Source of the DNA: Streptomyces sp. NBC_00247
Lineage (GTDB): Bacteria > Actinomycetota > Actinomycetes > Streptomycetales > Streptomycetaceae
Reading direction: 5' to 3'
Length of the DNA stretch: 64,000 bases
NCBI RefSeq assembly: GCF_036188265.1
Contig: NZ_CP108093.1
Location: 6,043,001 to 6,107,000, forward strand
Shown here: one piece after another, positions 34,744-44,319 of the stretch
Numbering within the stretch: position 1 is the stretch's first letter
Layout: each line of letters begins with the position of its first letter
Notes under the pieces: model-generated
Database searches by the model: none
What the model saw: the letters and a program-made list of their open reading frames with translations, nothing else
Told to the model about the DNA's origin: nothing
Position numbers and translations under genes: made by a program

Positions 34744-36179
34744 GCAACGCCCACGCCAACGGCAACAGCGACGTACGCCTCTGGGGCGGACGTTTCGCCG
34801 ACGGACCGGCCGAGGCGCTGGCCAAGCTGTCCGCCTCCGTCCACTTCGACTGGCGGCTGGCGCCCTACGACATCGCCGGCTCCCGCGCCCACGCGCGTGT
34901 CCTGAACAAGGCGGGGCTGCTCACCGACGAAGAACTCACCCGCATGACCGCCGGACTCGACCAGCTCGAAGCCGATGTCGCGGACGGCTCGTTCACCGGC
35001 ACCATCGCCGACGAGGACGTCCACACCGCGCTGGAGCGCGGTCTGCTGGAACGCCTCGGCAAGGACCTCGGCGGCAAGCTCCGCGCCGGCCGGTCCCGCA
35101 ACGACCAGGTCGCCACGCTGTTCCGGATGTACCTGCGCGACCACGCCCGGATCATCGGCGGGCTGATCGCCGAGCTCCAGGACGCGCTGGTCGGCCTCGC
35201 CGAGACCCACCCGGACGTCGCGATGCCCGGCCGCACCCACCTCCAGCACGCCCAGCCGGTGCTCTTCGCCCACCACGTCCTCGCCCACGTGCAGGCCCTC
35301 TCCCGGGACGCCGAGCGGCTGCGCCAGTGGGACGAGCGCACCGCCGTCTCGCCGTACGGCTCCGGCGCGCTGGCCGGCTCCTCCCTCGGGCTCGACCCGG
35401 AGGCGGTCGCCGCCGATCTCGGCTTCGAGCGCGGCTCCGTCGCCAACTCCATCGACGGCACGGCCTCGCGCGACTTCGTCGCCGAGTTCGCCTTCATCAC
35501 CGCGATGACCGGGATCAACCTCTCCCGGATCGCCGAGGAGATCATCATCTGGAACACGAAGGAGTTCTCCTTCGTCACCCTGCACGACGCGTTCTCCACC
35601 GGCTCCTCGATCATGCCGCAGAAGAAGAACCCGGACATCGCCGAGCTGGCGCGCGGCAAGTCGGGGCGGCTCATCGGCAACCTGACCGGCCTGATGGCGA
35701 CCCTCAAGGCGCTCCCGCTCGCGTACAACCGCGACCTCCAGGAGGACAAGGAGCCCGTCTTCGACTCCTGCGACCAGCTGGAGGTCCTGCTCCCCGCCTT
35801 CACCGGCATGATGGCCACGCTCACCGTCAACCGGGAGCGCATGGAGGAACTGGCCCCGGCCGGCTTCTCGCTCGCCACCGACATCGCCGAGTGGCTCGTC
35901 AAGCAGGGCGTGCCCTTCCGGGTCGCGCACGAGGTCGCGGGCGAATGCGTCAAGGAGTGCGAGCAGCAGGGCATCGAGCTCGACGAGCTGACCGACGAGC
36001 AGTTCGAGAAGATCTCCGAGCACCTCACCCCCGAGGTCCGTACCGTCCTCGACGTGCCCGGCGCGCTCGCTTCGCGCGACGGCCGCGGAGGTACCGCCCC
36101 GTCCGCCGTCGCGATCCAGCTCGCCGAGATCAAGCAGGACCTCGCGGTCCAGCACGCCTGGGCGGCCGCCCGGAAGTAG
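34740..36179 (+). CDS. argH: Argininosuccinate lyase
   Basis: A 479-residue lyase that splits argininosuccinate to arginine and fumarate, the last step of the pathway. The signature GSSIMPQKKNPD is intact; RLWGGRFADGP begins the conserved part, and RAGRSRNDQVAT and PGRTHLQHAQPV are the other active-site loops. GTG 34740 is preceded by GAGGAG. argG is not in the window, so argininosuccinate synthase is encoded elsewhere, as known in Streptomyces. Control by ArgR is suggested by the box over its promoter. Confidence 0.97.
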   Translation: MSNAHANGNSDVRLWGGRFADGPAEALAKLSASVHFDWRLAPYDIAGSRAHARVLNKAGLLTDEELTRMTAGLDQLEADVADGSFTGTIADEDVHTALERGLLERLGKDLGGKLRAGRSRNDQVATLFRMYLRDHARIIGGLIAELQDALVGLAETHPDVAMPGRTHLQHAQPVLFAHHVLAHVQALSRDAERLRQWDERTAVSPYGSGALAGSSLGLDPEAVAADLGFERGSVANSIDGTASRDFVAEFAFITAMTGINLSRIAEEIIIWNTKEFSFVTLHDAFSTGSSIMPQKKNPDIAELARGKSGRLIGNLTGLMATLKALPLAYNRDLQEDKEPVFDSCDQLEVLLPAFTGMMATLTVNRERMEELAPAGFSLATDIAEWLVKQGVPFRVAHEVAGECVKECEQQGIELDELTDEQFEKISEHLTPEVRTVLDVPGALASRDGRGGTAPSAVAIQLAEIKQDLAVQHAWAAARK

Positions 36180-36186
36180 GTCCTGG

Positions 36187-36220
36187 CGTCCGGACCGTGC
36201 CCGCACGCGCGGTCCGGACG
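36187..36220 (+). terminator. Stem-loop after argH
   Basis: A perfect 11-base inverted repeat (36187-36197 with 36210-36220) just past the stop. Confidence 0.65.
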
Positions 36221-36315
36221 CGCGCGGCGGCCGGGTGCGAGGTGTACGGACGGCGACGCGGGCTACGTTGACGGGGAAGGGTGAAGAACCGACCCCGGAC
36301 CACGAGGAGCCCGCG

Positions 36316-37287
36316 ATGCCATTCGACCGCCTGACCGCGGCCACCGCCTCGACCGCCCACATCGGGCTCGGCCTCGCCGCAGTCGGCAGGCCCGGCTACA
36401 TCAACCTCCACCGCGACCTCGACCTGCCCGGGGACCGCACCCCCGACGCCCTGCGCGAGCGCACCCACGAACTCCTGGACGCCGCCTACGCCCAGGGCGT
36501 CCGCTACATCGACGTGGCCCGCTCCTACGGACGCTCCGAGGCGTTCCTCGCCGAGTGGCTGACCGCCCGACCCGCCCTCGACGACGTCGTGGTCGGCAGC
36601 AAATGGGGCTACACCTACACCGCCGACTGGTCCGTGGAGGCCGAGGCGCACGAGGTCAAGGACCACGGCGCGGCCACCTTCGACCGCCAGCGCACCGAGA
36701 CCCGCGCGCTGCTCGGCGACCGGCTCGACCTCTACCAGATCCACTCGGTGACCCCCGACAGCCCGGCCCTCACCGACAAGGAACTCCACGCCCGGCTCGC
36801 CGACCTGGCCGCCGAAGGCGTCACGATCGGCCTTTCCACCAGCGGCCCCGGCCAGAAGGACGCCATCCTGGCGGCCCTCGCCGTCACGGTCGACGGCGAA
36901 CCCCTCTTCCGTACCGTCCAGGCCACCTTCAACGCCCTGGAGACCTCGGCGGGCCCCGCGCTCGCCGAGGCCCACGGGGCGGGACTGACGGTGATCGTCA
37001 AGGAGGGCATGGCGAACGGACGGCTGGCCGGTACCGAGGCCCCGGCGCTGATCCGGGAGATCGCCCGGGACCGGGAACTCGGCAGCGACGCGGTGGCCCT
37101 CGCGCATGTGCTCCGCCAGCCGTGGGCCGGTGTCGTCCTCTCCGGCGCCGCCACGGCTCTCCAGCTCTCCGGGAACCTGCACGCCGTCACCCTCGACCTC
37201 GACGAGGAGGAACAGGCCCGGTTCGACACCCTCGTGGAGGACCCGGAGGCGTACTGGCGGTACCGGGCCGCCCTGCCCTGGAGCTGA
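36316..37287 (+). CDS. Aldo/keto reductase
   Basis: A 323-residue TIM-barrel NADPH-dependent reductase. The catalytic tetrad is visible: Asp and Tyr in YIDVARSYGRSE, Lys in DVVVGSKWGYTY, His in LYQIHSVTPD. The C-terminal cofactor region is VVLSGAATALQLSGNL. The ATG 36316 has GAGGAG upstream. Substrate unknown; neighbours give no pathway. Convergent with the HAD gene. Confidence 0.92.
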   Translation: MPFDRLTAATASTAHIGLGLAAVGRPGYINLHRDLDLPGDRTPDALRERTHELLDAAYAQGVRYIDVARSYGRSEAFLAEWLTARPALDDVVVGSKWGYTYTADWSVEAEAHEVKDHGAATFDRQRTETRALLGDRLDLYQIHSVTPDSPALTDKELHARLADLAAEGVTIGLSTSGPGQKDAILAALAVTVDGEPLFRTVQATFNALETSAGPALAEAHGAGLTVIVKEGMANGRLAGTEAPALIREIARDRELGSDAVALAHVLRQPWAGVVLSGAATALQLSGNLHAVTLDLDEEEQARFDTLVEDPEAYWRYRAALPWS

Positions 37288-37328
37288 CGCACCCCGCCCC
37301 CATCGATCCCCGTCCGGCCCGGCGTGCC

Positions 37329-37838
37329 TCAGGTCGCCCAGGCGGCCAGCGCGTCGAAGTCCGCCCGCTCCAGGCCGACGGCCGGATCGATCTGCCGCAG
37401 CAGCGCCGGGCCGGGGTGGTGGGCCGCCACCCACGCCCGGTCCTGCTCGCCGATCTCGTCGTCGATCCAGGCGAACGCCCGGCCGGCCGCGTACGCCACG
37501 ACGTGCCGCGTCTTCCAGAAGGTCCAGTCGCCCGTGCCCTCGCCCACCACGGGCCAGTCGACGAACGGCAGCGGCGGCAGCCCCAGATGCGGGCCGACCC
37601 ACTCGTTGGCCTCGTTCTTCCAGGTGGTGGCCCAGACCAGTTCGTACCGGTCGGACAGCGCCAGCAGCTCCGCGCCGTGCGCCGCGTTGAGCAGTACCGG
37701 CAGAGCCTGCCCGGTCTCCCACCCCGTCGGGCGCATCCGGTGGCGGCGGTACCCCTGCGGATCCCGCCGCCGGGACAGTGCCATGTACGGGTTGAGCGGA
37801 CCGTCGATGTCGATCAGCAGCAGCGGTTCGGTGCCCAT
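37329..37838 (-). CDS. HAD-superfamily-like protein
   Basis: A 169-residue soluble protein starting with the HAD motif I LLLIDIDGPLNPYM (DxDG). Motif II may be ELVWATTWKNEAN, and motif IV FAWIDDEIGEQD holds the acidic pair. It resembles small secondary-metabolism-independent HAD proteins of Streptomyces, probably phosphatases of unknown substrate. The ATG at 37838 puts motif I at the usual distance; the longer frame reaching 37907 is not conserved-looking. Confidence 0.78.
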   Translation of the reverse strand: MGTEPLLLIDIDGPLNPYMALSRRRDPQGYRRHRMRPTGWETGQALPVLLNAAHGAELLALSDRYELVWATTWKNEANEWVGPHLGLPPLPFVDWPVVGEGTGDWTFWKTRHVVAYAAGRAFAWIDDEIGEQDRAWVAAHHPGPALLRQIDPAVGLERADFDALAAWAT

Positions 37839-37957
37839 GCCCCCATGGTGCCGCCCGGCGGGCCGGAGCGGTAACGAGATTCGGCCGCGGGGTCCCGGCA
37901 GGGCCATCCGCGGATCGCCGGGTTGCCGCCCGGCGGCGGGGGCCGGAGCGTGGAGCG

Positions 37958-39499
37958 GTGAGCACAGCCGACCGGGGGACCGGCACCGGAGAGACCCGCC
38001 GCCCGGGCCGCTGGATCGCGCTGACGGTCCTCGTCCTCGCCGTCCTGCTGGTCGCGGTGGACGCCACCGTCCTCGGCCTCGCGACCCCGTTCCTCACCGA
38101 GGACCTCGAACCGACCGGCACCCAGTTGCTCTGGATCGGCGACGTCTACTCCTTCGTGATCGCCGGGTTCCTCGTCTCCATGGGCAGCCTCGGCGACCGG
38201 GTCGGCCGCAAGAAGCTCCTTCTGACGGGCGCCACCGCGTTCGGGGCGATCTCCGTCCTGAACGCGTACGCCGACAGCGCCGAGGCGATGATCGCGGCCC
38301 GCGCGCTGCTCGGCGTCGCGGGAGCGACCCTGATGCCGTCCACGCTGGCCCTGATCCGCAACATCTTCCACGACCCCCGCGAGCGCAGTCTCGCCATCGG
38401 CATCTGGGGCGCGGCCGCCTCGGCCGGCGCGGCGGTCGGGCCCGTGGTCGGCGGATTCCTCCTCGAACACTTCTGGTGGGGTTCCGTCTTCCTCATCAAC
38501 CTGCCGGTGATGGCCGTCCTCGTGGTGGTGGGCGCCCGGCTGATCCCCGAATCGAAGGACCCGGCTCCCGGTCCCTGGGACCTGCCCAGCGTCGCCCTCT
38601 CGCTCGTCGGCATCATCGGGGTGGTCTACGCGGTCAAGGAGGCCGCCGCACACGGATTCGGCCCGGGCGTCGCGCTCGCCGCCGTGATCGGCGCCGCCGC
38701 GCTGGTGTGGTTCGTCCGCAGGCAACTGCTCCTGACGGCCCCCCTGATCGACGTCCATCTCTTCCACCACCGTGGATTCTCGGGGGCCGTCCTCGCCGAT
38801 CTGCTCACCATCCTCGGCCTGTCCGGACTCGTCTTCTTCCTCTCCCAGTTCCTCCAGCTGGTCCAGGGCCGCAGCCCGCTGGAGGCCGGCCTCGCGGAGT
38901 TGCCCGCCGCCGTGGGATCGGTGGTGGCGGGTCTGCTGGCGGGCAGGGCGGCCCGCCGGTTCTCGGTGCGGGCCGTCGTCTCCGGCGGGCTCGCCGCCGT
39001 GGGCCTGGCACTGGCCGCGGTGACCCTGATCGGCCAGGACACCGCGTATCCGCCGCTGGGCGCGATCCTGCTCGTCCTCGGCGTCGGCGCGGGATTCTCC
39101 TTCACCGTGACCGCGGACGTGATCCTCTCCAGCGTTCCCAAGGAGCAGGCCGGCGCCGCCTCCGGAGTCTCCGAGACCGCGTACGAACTCGGCGCCGCCC
39201 TCGGCATCGCTCTGCTCGGCTCCATCGTGACCAGCGTCTACCAGGGATTTCCCACCCCGGCGGGGGTTCCGCCGGGCACCACGGCCGCCGCCCACGAGTC
39301 GCTCGGCGGAGCCGTGGAGGCGGCCCGGACACTGCCCGCCGCCGAGGCCGGTCAGCTGATCGCCGCCGCGCAGGACGCGTTCACCGACGGGCTGCGGGCC
39401 GCCGCCGGGACCGGCGCCGTCGTGCTGGTGGCGACGGCGGTCGCCGCCTGGTCCCTGCTGCGCGGGCAGCGGCTGGAGGAGGGCGCCGGACACGGGTGA
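37958..39499 (+). CDS. MFS drug-efflux transporter (DHA2/EmrB-QacA type)
   Basis: A 513-residue membrane protein with about fourteen spans. Motif A-type loop GSLGDRVGRKKLLLTG follows span 2, and span 1 carries AVDATVLGLATPFL, typical of QacA/EmrB-like proton antiporters. It should export cationic drugs or a natural product. The GTG start at 37958 gives a short cytoplasmic N terminus. No TetR or MarR regulator is adjacent, so its control is not evident. Confidence 0.92.
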   Translation: MSTADRGTGTGETRRPGRWIALTVLVLAVLLVAVDATVLGLATPFLTEDLEPTGTQLLWIGDVYSFVIAGFLVSMGSLGDRVGRKKLLLTGATAFGAISVLNAYADSAEAMIAARALLGVAGATLMPSTLALIRNIFHDPRERSLAIGIWGAAASAGAAVGPVVGGFLLEHFWWGSVFLINLPVMAVLVVVGARLIPESKDPAPGPWDLPSVALSLVGIIGVVYAVKEAAAHGFGPGVALAAVIGAAALVWFVRRQLLLTAPLIDVHLFHHRGFSGAVLADLLTILGLSGLVFFLSQFLQLVQGRSPLEAGLAELPAAVGSVVAGLLAGRAARRFSVRAVVSGGLAAVGLALAAVTLIGQDTAYPPLGAILLVLGVGAGFSFTVTADVILSSVPKEQAGAASGVSETAYELGAALGIALLGSIVTSVYQGFPTPAGVPPGTTAAAHESLGGAVEAARTLPAAEAGQLIAAAQDAFTDGLRAAAGTGAVVLVATAVAAWSLLRGQRLEEGAGHG

Positions 39500-39514
39500 A
39501 CCCCTGGCCGGCCG

Positions 39515-40255
39515 TCAGCCCGCGGGCTTCTCCCACACCGAGACGTGCCGTCCGCTCTCGTTGCCGAACGGGCTCCGGTCCCAGTCCTCGAAGCGCTCCC
39601 GCAGCCGCATCCCCGCGAGCTGAGCCATCAGGTCGAGCTCGGCGGGCCACACGTAGCGGAACGGGATCGAGCGGTACTCGCCCCGGCCGTCGGCGAGGTC
39701 CACGTAGTTCGAACTCACCGACTGGGTGGCGACGTCGTAGTCGTCGTACGCCCAGCGCGTCGCACTCGTGTGGAAAGGCACGATCCGCTGCCCGGCGGGC
39801 AGTTTGCGCAGTTCCGGGACCATCACCTCGATCACGAAGGTGCCGCCCGGCGCGAGATGGTCCGCGACGTTGCGGAAACAGGCGACCTGGTCCGCCTGGG
39901 TCGTCAGGTTCATGATCGTGTTGAAGACCAGGTAGGCGAGGGCGAAGGTGCCGTCCACCCTCGTCCCGGTGAAGTCCCCGATCGTCACCCCGACCGCCTC
40001 GCCGCCCGGTTTGGCGCGCAGCCGCTCCACCATCGCCCGGGACAGGTCGATGCCGTGCACCGGCACCCCGCGCCGCGCCAGCGGCAGCGCGATCCGCCCG
40101 GTCCCGATGCCGAGTTCGAGTGCCCGGCCGCCGCCCGCGAGCTCCGCCAGGAAGTCCGCGGTCGTCCCCACCAGATCCGCCGCGAACATGCCGTCCGAGG
40201 GATCGTCGTACGTCGCCGCGATCCGCTCTTGGAAGAAGTCTTCCTTGTCGGTCAC
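39515..40255 (-). CDS. Class I SAM-dependent methyltransferase
   Basis: A 246-residue protein with motif I ALELGIGTGRIALPLA, motif II VHGIDLSRAMV, and LAYLVFNTIMNL, in the usual Rossmann order. Methylated substrate unknown. The GTG start at 40255 has TACGGT seven bases before it and no ribosome site, so probably leaderless. Convergent with the MFS gene 15 bases away. Confidence 0.9.
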   Translation of the reverse strand: MTDKEDFFQERIAATYDDPSDGMFAADLVGTTADFLAELAGGGRALELGIGTGRIALPLARRGVPVHGIDLSRAMVERLRAKPGGEAVGVTIGDFTGTRVDGTFALAYLVFNTIMNLTTQADQVACFRNVADHLAPGGTFVIEVMVPELRKLPAGQRIVPFHTSATRWAYDDYDVATQSVSSNYVDLADGRGEYRSIPFRYVWPAELDLMAQLAGMRLRERFEDWDRSPFGNESGRHVSVWEKPAG

Positions 40256-40329
40256 GCCCGGGACCGTACCGTCCGGCCGCCCGTAGCGCCCGCGAATTAC
40301 GGTGTTCGCGCGCGTCCGGACACGCGAAG

Positions 40330-40372
40330 GGCCCGCCGGCCCGGGGAGAGGACCTCTCGGGGGCGGCGGGCC
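40330..40372 (-). terminator. Stem-loop after plsC
   Basis: Outer arms 40330-40338 and 40364-40372 pair, with an inner GAGAGG/CCTCTC stem, just downstream of the plsC stop. Confidence 0.55.
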
Positions 40373-40382
40373 GGACGGCGTT

Positions 40383-41054
40383 TCAGGCGGCCTTGGCCTT
40401 CGTCGCGTACATGTCCACGTACTCCTGGCCGGAGAGACGCATGACCTCGGACATCACCGAGTCCGTCACCGCGCGCAGCACGTAGCGGTCGCGGTCCATG
40501 CCCTCGTACCGGGAGAACTCCATCGGCTCGCCGAAGCGGACCGTGACCTTGCCCGGACGGGGAATCCCGGCGCCGCCCGGCTGCAGCTTGTCGGTGCCGA
40601 TCATCGCGAACGGGACCACCGGCGCGCCCGTCATCAGGGTGAGGCGGGCGATGCCCGTACGACCCCGGTAGAGCCGGCCGTCGGGGGAGCGCGTGCCCTC
40701 CGGGTAGATGGCGAAGGCGCCGCCCTCGTCCAGCACCCTGCGGCCCGTCATGAGTGCGGCGACCCCGCCCCGTCCGCCGTCGCGGTCCACCGGGATCATG
40801 CCGCTGCCGGTGAAGAACCAGGCCATCATGCGGCCCTTGACGCCCTTGCCGGTGACGTACTCGTCCTTGCCGATGTAGTACACCGGCCGGTCGCAGCAGA
40901 TCGGCATGATCAGCGAGTCGATGAAGGTGAGGTGGTTGCCCGCGAGGATCACCGGACCGTCTCCGGGGATGTTCTCGGCGCCCTCGATCCGAGGGCGGAA
41001 CATCAGGCGCAGGATCGGGCCGAGCACTGCCTTGATGACCGTGAGTCGGGACAA
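40383..41054 (-). CDS. plsC: 1-acyl-sn-glycerol-3-phosphate acyltransferase
   Basis: A 223-residue acyltransferase that makes phosphatidic acid from lysophosphatidic acid at the membrane. The HxxxxD motif is in GNHLTFID; the second motif is FAIYPEGTRSPDG, and APVVPFAMIG the last. The start is most likely TTG at 41054, because an ideal GGAGGAA stands five bases before it; longer starts would put this site inside the gene. It lies near the glycerophosphodiesterase gene, both acting on phospholipid breakdown and synthesis. Confidence 0.9.
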   Translation of the reverse strand: MSRLTVIKAVLGPILRLMFRPRIEGAENIPGDGPVILAGNHLTFIDSLIMPICCDRPVYYIGKDEYVTGKGVKGRMMAWFFTGSGMIPVDRDGGRGGVAALMTGRRVLDEGGAFAIYPEGTRSPDGRLYRGRTGIARLTLMTGAPVVPFAMIGTDKLQPGGAGIPRPGKVTVRFGEPMEFSRYEGMDRDRYVLRAVTDSVMSEVMRLSGQEYVDMYATKAKAA

Positions 41055-41294
41055 CGGTTCCTCCGGTGTCGTGGCCGGGCCGGCCGGGGCGGTGACGCGA
41101 TGGTCTGTGCAGGTGAGGACGATACTCGCGGCGACCCGCCGACCGCACATCGGGTTCACGCGACGGATACGCGGTGTTGACTTGTGTTAGCGGTGTGTTG
41201 GCCCGCCCGACCCCTGGAGGACGGCCCCCCTGCCTACGCTCGGGGCCGCGCCGAAGCCGGTGTCGTCGCCGAACATCACACGCGAGGAGCGTCC

Positions 41295-42473
41295 ATGACA
41301 GAGCGTACGCGCAAGAGCCCCGGCCGCCGGGCCCTGCTCGGAGCCGCGGTGCTCGGAACGACCACTCTCGGCCTCTCGGCCGCCGGCACCGCCGCGGCCG
41401 ACGACCGGGGCCACGACGACCGCGAGGCCAAGGGGAGTGGCGCCGGGCGTCGCCTGCGCGACCTGCCCGTCCCCACCGTCGTCGGCCACCGGGGAGCCAG
41501 CGGCTACCGGCCCGAGCACACCCTGGGCTCCTACCAGCTCGCCCTGGACCTCGGCGCGGACATCGTCGAGCAGGACCTCGTCCCGACCAAGGACGGCCAC
41601 CTCGTCTGCCGCCACGAGAACGACATCACCGGCACCACCGACGTCGCCTCCCACCCCGAGTTCGCCGGCCGCAGGACCACCAAGACGGTCGACGGGGTCC
41701 AGCTGACCGGCTGGTTCACCGAGGACTTCACCCTCGCCGAACTGAAGACCCTGCGGGCCGTCGAGCGCATCCCGGGCACCCGTCAGAAGAACACCCTCTA
41801 CGACGGCCGCTGGGAGATCCCCACCTTCGAGGAGGTCCTGCGCTGGGCCGACGCCGAGGGCCGCAAGCGCGGCAAGCCGGTCTGGCTCTACACCGAGACC
41901 AAGCACCCCTCGTACTTCCGGGGGCTCGGACTCGGCCTGGAAGAGCCGCTCGCCAAGCTGCTCCGCCGTTATGGACGCGACCGCGCGGACGCGGCCCTCA
42001 TCCTCCAGTCCTTCGAGCCCGACTCCGTGCGGCGGCTCTCCACCCTGGTCTCCACCCCGCGCATCGTGCTGCTCGCCGGCGCGTCCTCGCGCCCCTGGGA
42101 CTTCACCGCGGCGGGCGACCCGCGCACCGTCGCCGACCTCGTCACCCCGGCCGGCCTGAAGTGGATCGCCTCCTTCGCCCAGGGCATCGGCCCCACCCTC
42201 GACCTGGTGATCCCGAGAGATTCCGACGGTCGCCTCGCCGCTCCGACCACCCTGGTCCGGGACGCGCACGCGCGGGGGCTGGTCCTCCACCCGTACACGA
42301 TGCGCAACGAGAACACCTTCCTGCCCACCGAGTTCCGCCGGGGCACCGACCCCAACGCGTACGGGGACGCCTTCGGCGCCTTCCGCGCGTACTTCGCCAC
42401 GGGCATCGACGGCATCTTCTCCGACAACGCAGACACCGCCCGGCTCGCGGCGGCCGACGCGCGCCGCGCCTGA
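41295..42473 (+). CDS. TAT-exported glycerophosphodiester phosphodiesterase
   Basis: A 392-residue enzyme releasing glycerol 3-phosphate from glycerophosphodiesters outside the cell. A twin-arginine signal (GRRALLGAAVLG, with the Ala-rich cleavage site at about residue 35) leads the mature protein. VVGHRGASGYRPEHT and VEQDLVPTKDGHLVCRHEN carry the catalytic His pair and metal ligands. GAGGAG precedes the ATG. Such enzymes are often phosphate-starvation genes, but I see no convincing PHO box. Confidence 0.93.
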   Translation: MTERTRKSPGRRALLGAAVLGTTTLGLSAAGTAAADDRGHDDREAKGSGAGRRLRDLPVPTVVGHRGASGYRPEHTLGSYQLALDLGADIVEQDLVPTKDGHLVCRHENDITGTTDVASHPEFAGRRTTKTVDGVQLTGWFTEDFTLAELKTLRAVERIPGTRQKNTLYDGRWEIPTFEEVLRWADAEGRKRGKPVWLYTETKHPSYFRGLGLGLEEPLAKLLRRYGRDRADAALILQSFEPDSVRRLSTLVSTPRIVLLAGASSRPWDFTAAGDPRTVADLVTPAGLKWIASFAQGIGPTLDLVIPRDSDGRLAAPTTLVRDAHARGLVLHPYTMRNENTFLPTEFRRGTDPNAYGDAFGAFRAYFATGIDGIFSDNADTARLAAADARRA

Positions 42474-42593
42474 CGGCTCCGTCCACCCACCGGGGCAGGG
42501 CCGGTCCGCGTCAGCGCCGGACCCGTCGTGCCCCGGTCGGGTGGCACTTCCCGCGTACGGCAACCGCCCGCGCGCGGGACGCGTTGAGCGGGC

Positions 42594-43193
42594 GTGATCC
42601 CCGTCGACCGTGCAACGACCCTCGCCGACCGCGCGCCGGACGCCGTTCCCCGCGCTCCGGCCGCTCCCACCACGTCCACCGTCGTGGTGCTGACGGCCCT
42701 GCACCCGCTGGTCCGCGCCGAGGTGACGGCCGAGGCCCCGGCGGCCGGCACGGACCCGGCCGACCTCGAACAGACCGTCTGGCTGCGGCTGCTGGAGCGC
42801 CTCGCCTCCGGCGCTCCGTCACCCGACCCGGCCCGCTGGGTGCGCGAGACCGTACGCGCCGAGGTCCGCCGCTCCCGCCGCGCCGTTCTGCGCGAACACC
42901 CGCATGCCGACGACGGACCCGCCGCGGGCCCCGGCAGCTGTCCCGAGCGCGCCGCTCTCGGTGCCGACGAACGCCGGGCGCTGCGCGCGGCCGTCGCCCG
43001 GCTGCCCGGTCGCTGCGCCGGACTGCTGAACGCCCTGCTCGACCCGGGCGACCGCACCTACCGCGAGATCGCGGAGGAGTTGGGTATGTCACAGGGGAGT
43101 TTGGGGCCGATTCGCTCCAGATGTCTGGGATGTCTCCGCAGAATGCTCGCGGCGGAGGTTGCCGCTCCCGGAACGCGGGGAATGGTGCGGTGA
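42594..43193 (+). CDS. Small sigma-70-family sigma factor
   Basis: A 199-residue protein. The C-terminal region is a clear sigma region 4: TYREIAEELGMSQGSLGPIR then CLGCLRRML. The N-terminal half (PADLEQTVWLRLLERLASG) looks like a shortened region 2. The size and layout fit ECF-type factors without an adjacent anti-sigma factor; the promoter it serves is unknown. Start: GTG 42594. It may be a simple single-gene unit, followed by a GNAT gene 37 bases away. Confidence 0.85.
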   Translation: MIPVDRATTLADRAPDAVPRAPAAPTTSTVVVLTALHPLVRAEVTAEAPAAGTDPADLEQTVWLRLLERLASGAPSPDPARWVRETVRAEVRRSRRAVLREHPHADDGPAAGPGSCPERAALGADERRALRAAVARLPGRCAGLLNALLDPGDRTYREIAEELGMSQGSLGPIRSRCLGCLRRMLAAEVAAPGTRGMVR

Positions 43194-43230
43194 ACAACTG
43201 GCTTATCAGGTGAGCGGGAGGCATGCACAC

Positions 43231-43737
43231 ATGGGCATGAGCGTGATCATCTCGGCGGCGGACCAGGACGACGCCGAGCAGCTCTTCAGGCTCCAGTACC
43301 TCTGTTTCCAGAGCGAGGCGGAGCTCTACGGGAACTACCGGATCGACCCGCTCGTCCAGACCCTGGAGTCCGTCCGGGACGAACTCGCCACCGACCTGCT
43401 CTTCGTGGCCCGGCTCGGCGACGAGGTCGTCGGCGCGGTGCGGGGGTTCACCGCGGAGGACGGCACCGGCCGGATCGGCAAACTCTGCGTCCACCCCCGG
43501 CTCCAGGGCCACGGCCTCGGCGCCCGGCTGCTGCGCGCGGCGGAGACGGGACTCGCGGCCGAGCGTGCCGCCACCCGCTTCCGGCTGCACACCGGACACC
43601 GCAGCGAGGGCAACCTGCGCCTCTACCGTCGTGCCGGATACGCGCAGGTCGGCGCCGAGACAGGTGAGGACGGAGTACGCCTGATCCTGCTGGAGAAGGA
43701 AGCCCCGGCGGCCCAGGAGTACCTGGCGAGCGCGTAA
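43231..43737 (+). CDS. GNAT N-acetyltransferase
   Basis: A 168-residue GNAT protein. The acetyl-CoA-binding motif is KLCVHPRLQGHGLGARLLRA, and NLRLYRRAGYAQVG marks the C-terminal strand. ATG 43231 follows GGGAGG. It is close behind the sigma factor gene and may share its transcript. Substrate unknown. Confidence 0.9.
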   Translation: MGMSVIISAADQDDAEQLFRLQYLCFQSEAELYGNYRIDPLVQTLESVRDELATDLLFVARLGDEVVGAVRGFTAEDGTGRIGKLCVHPRLQGHGLGARLLRAAETGLAAERAATRFRLHTGHRSEGNLRLYRRAGYAQVGAETGEDGVRLILLEKEAPAAQEYLASA

Positions 43738-43764
43738 CGGCTCCCCGCCCGGCAGGAACGCGAA

Positions 43765-43795
43765 GTCCCGCCCGCACGGAACGCGCGGGCGGGAC
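43765..43795. terminator. Stem-loop between convergent genes
   Basis: An 11-base inverted repeat (43765-43775 with 43785-43795) between the GNAT gene and the small membrane-protein pair. Confidence 0.6.
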
Positions 43796-43868
43796 CGCGT
43801 GCTCACCGCACGTCGCCGCGGGACCGCCCCGCTCGCCGCGTGGCCCGGGGGCGGGAACGGGTCGCGCC

Positions 43869-44318
43869 TCAGGCCTGCTTCGCCCGGCGCAGCCAGAGCA
43901 GTCCGGTGACCGGGAGGATCACCGGAATGAAGACGTATCCCATGCCGAAGTCCGACCAGACGGTGGCGTCCGCGAAGGCGGAGGGCTCCACCATCGTCCA
44001 GGTGCCCACGATCAGAACGCCCGTCAGCTCGGCGGCGCAGCACACCAGAGCGGCCCGGCGGGCCTTCTCCCCGCCGCGCACCAGGGAGTACGTGATGAAC
44101 CCGTACACCAGGGCGGCGACGGCCGACAGTACGTACGCCAGCGGCGCCTTGCCGAAGTCCAGGACGATCTGGACGATCGCCCGCGAGGCGGCGGCGACGG
44201 TGAACACCCCGTAGAACCAGACGAGTACGCGGCCGGGGCCGGTCCCCAAGTCGAACGACGGCTTCGGCTGAGCCGCTCCGGACGGCGCCGGGGTCCCGGT
44301 GCGATCGGTGTCGGTCAC
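43869..44318 (-). CDS. Integral membrane protein, unknown
   Basis: A 149-residue protein with four hydrophobic spans, at about residues 31-48, 58-76, 90-108 and 126-142, ending in a short basic tail (LRRAKQA). No family recognised. The GTG start lies one base past the stop of the upstream membrane-protein gene, so the two form a pair that may work together. Confidence 0.8.
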   Translation of the reverse strand: MTDTDRTGTPAPSGAAQPKPSFDLGTGPGRVLVWFYGVFTVAAASRAIVQIVLDFGKAPLAYVLSAVAALVYGFITYSLVRGGEKARRAALVCCAAELTGVLIVGTWTMVEPSAFADATVWSDFGMGYVFIPVILPVTGLLWLRRAKQA

Positions 44319-44319
44319 G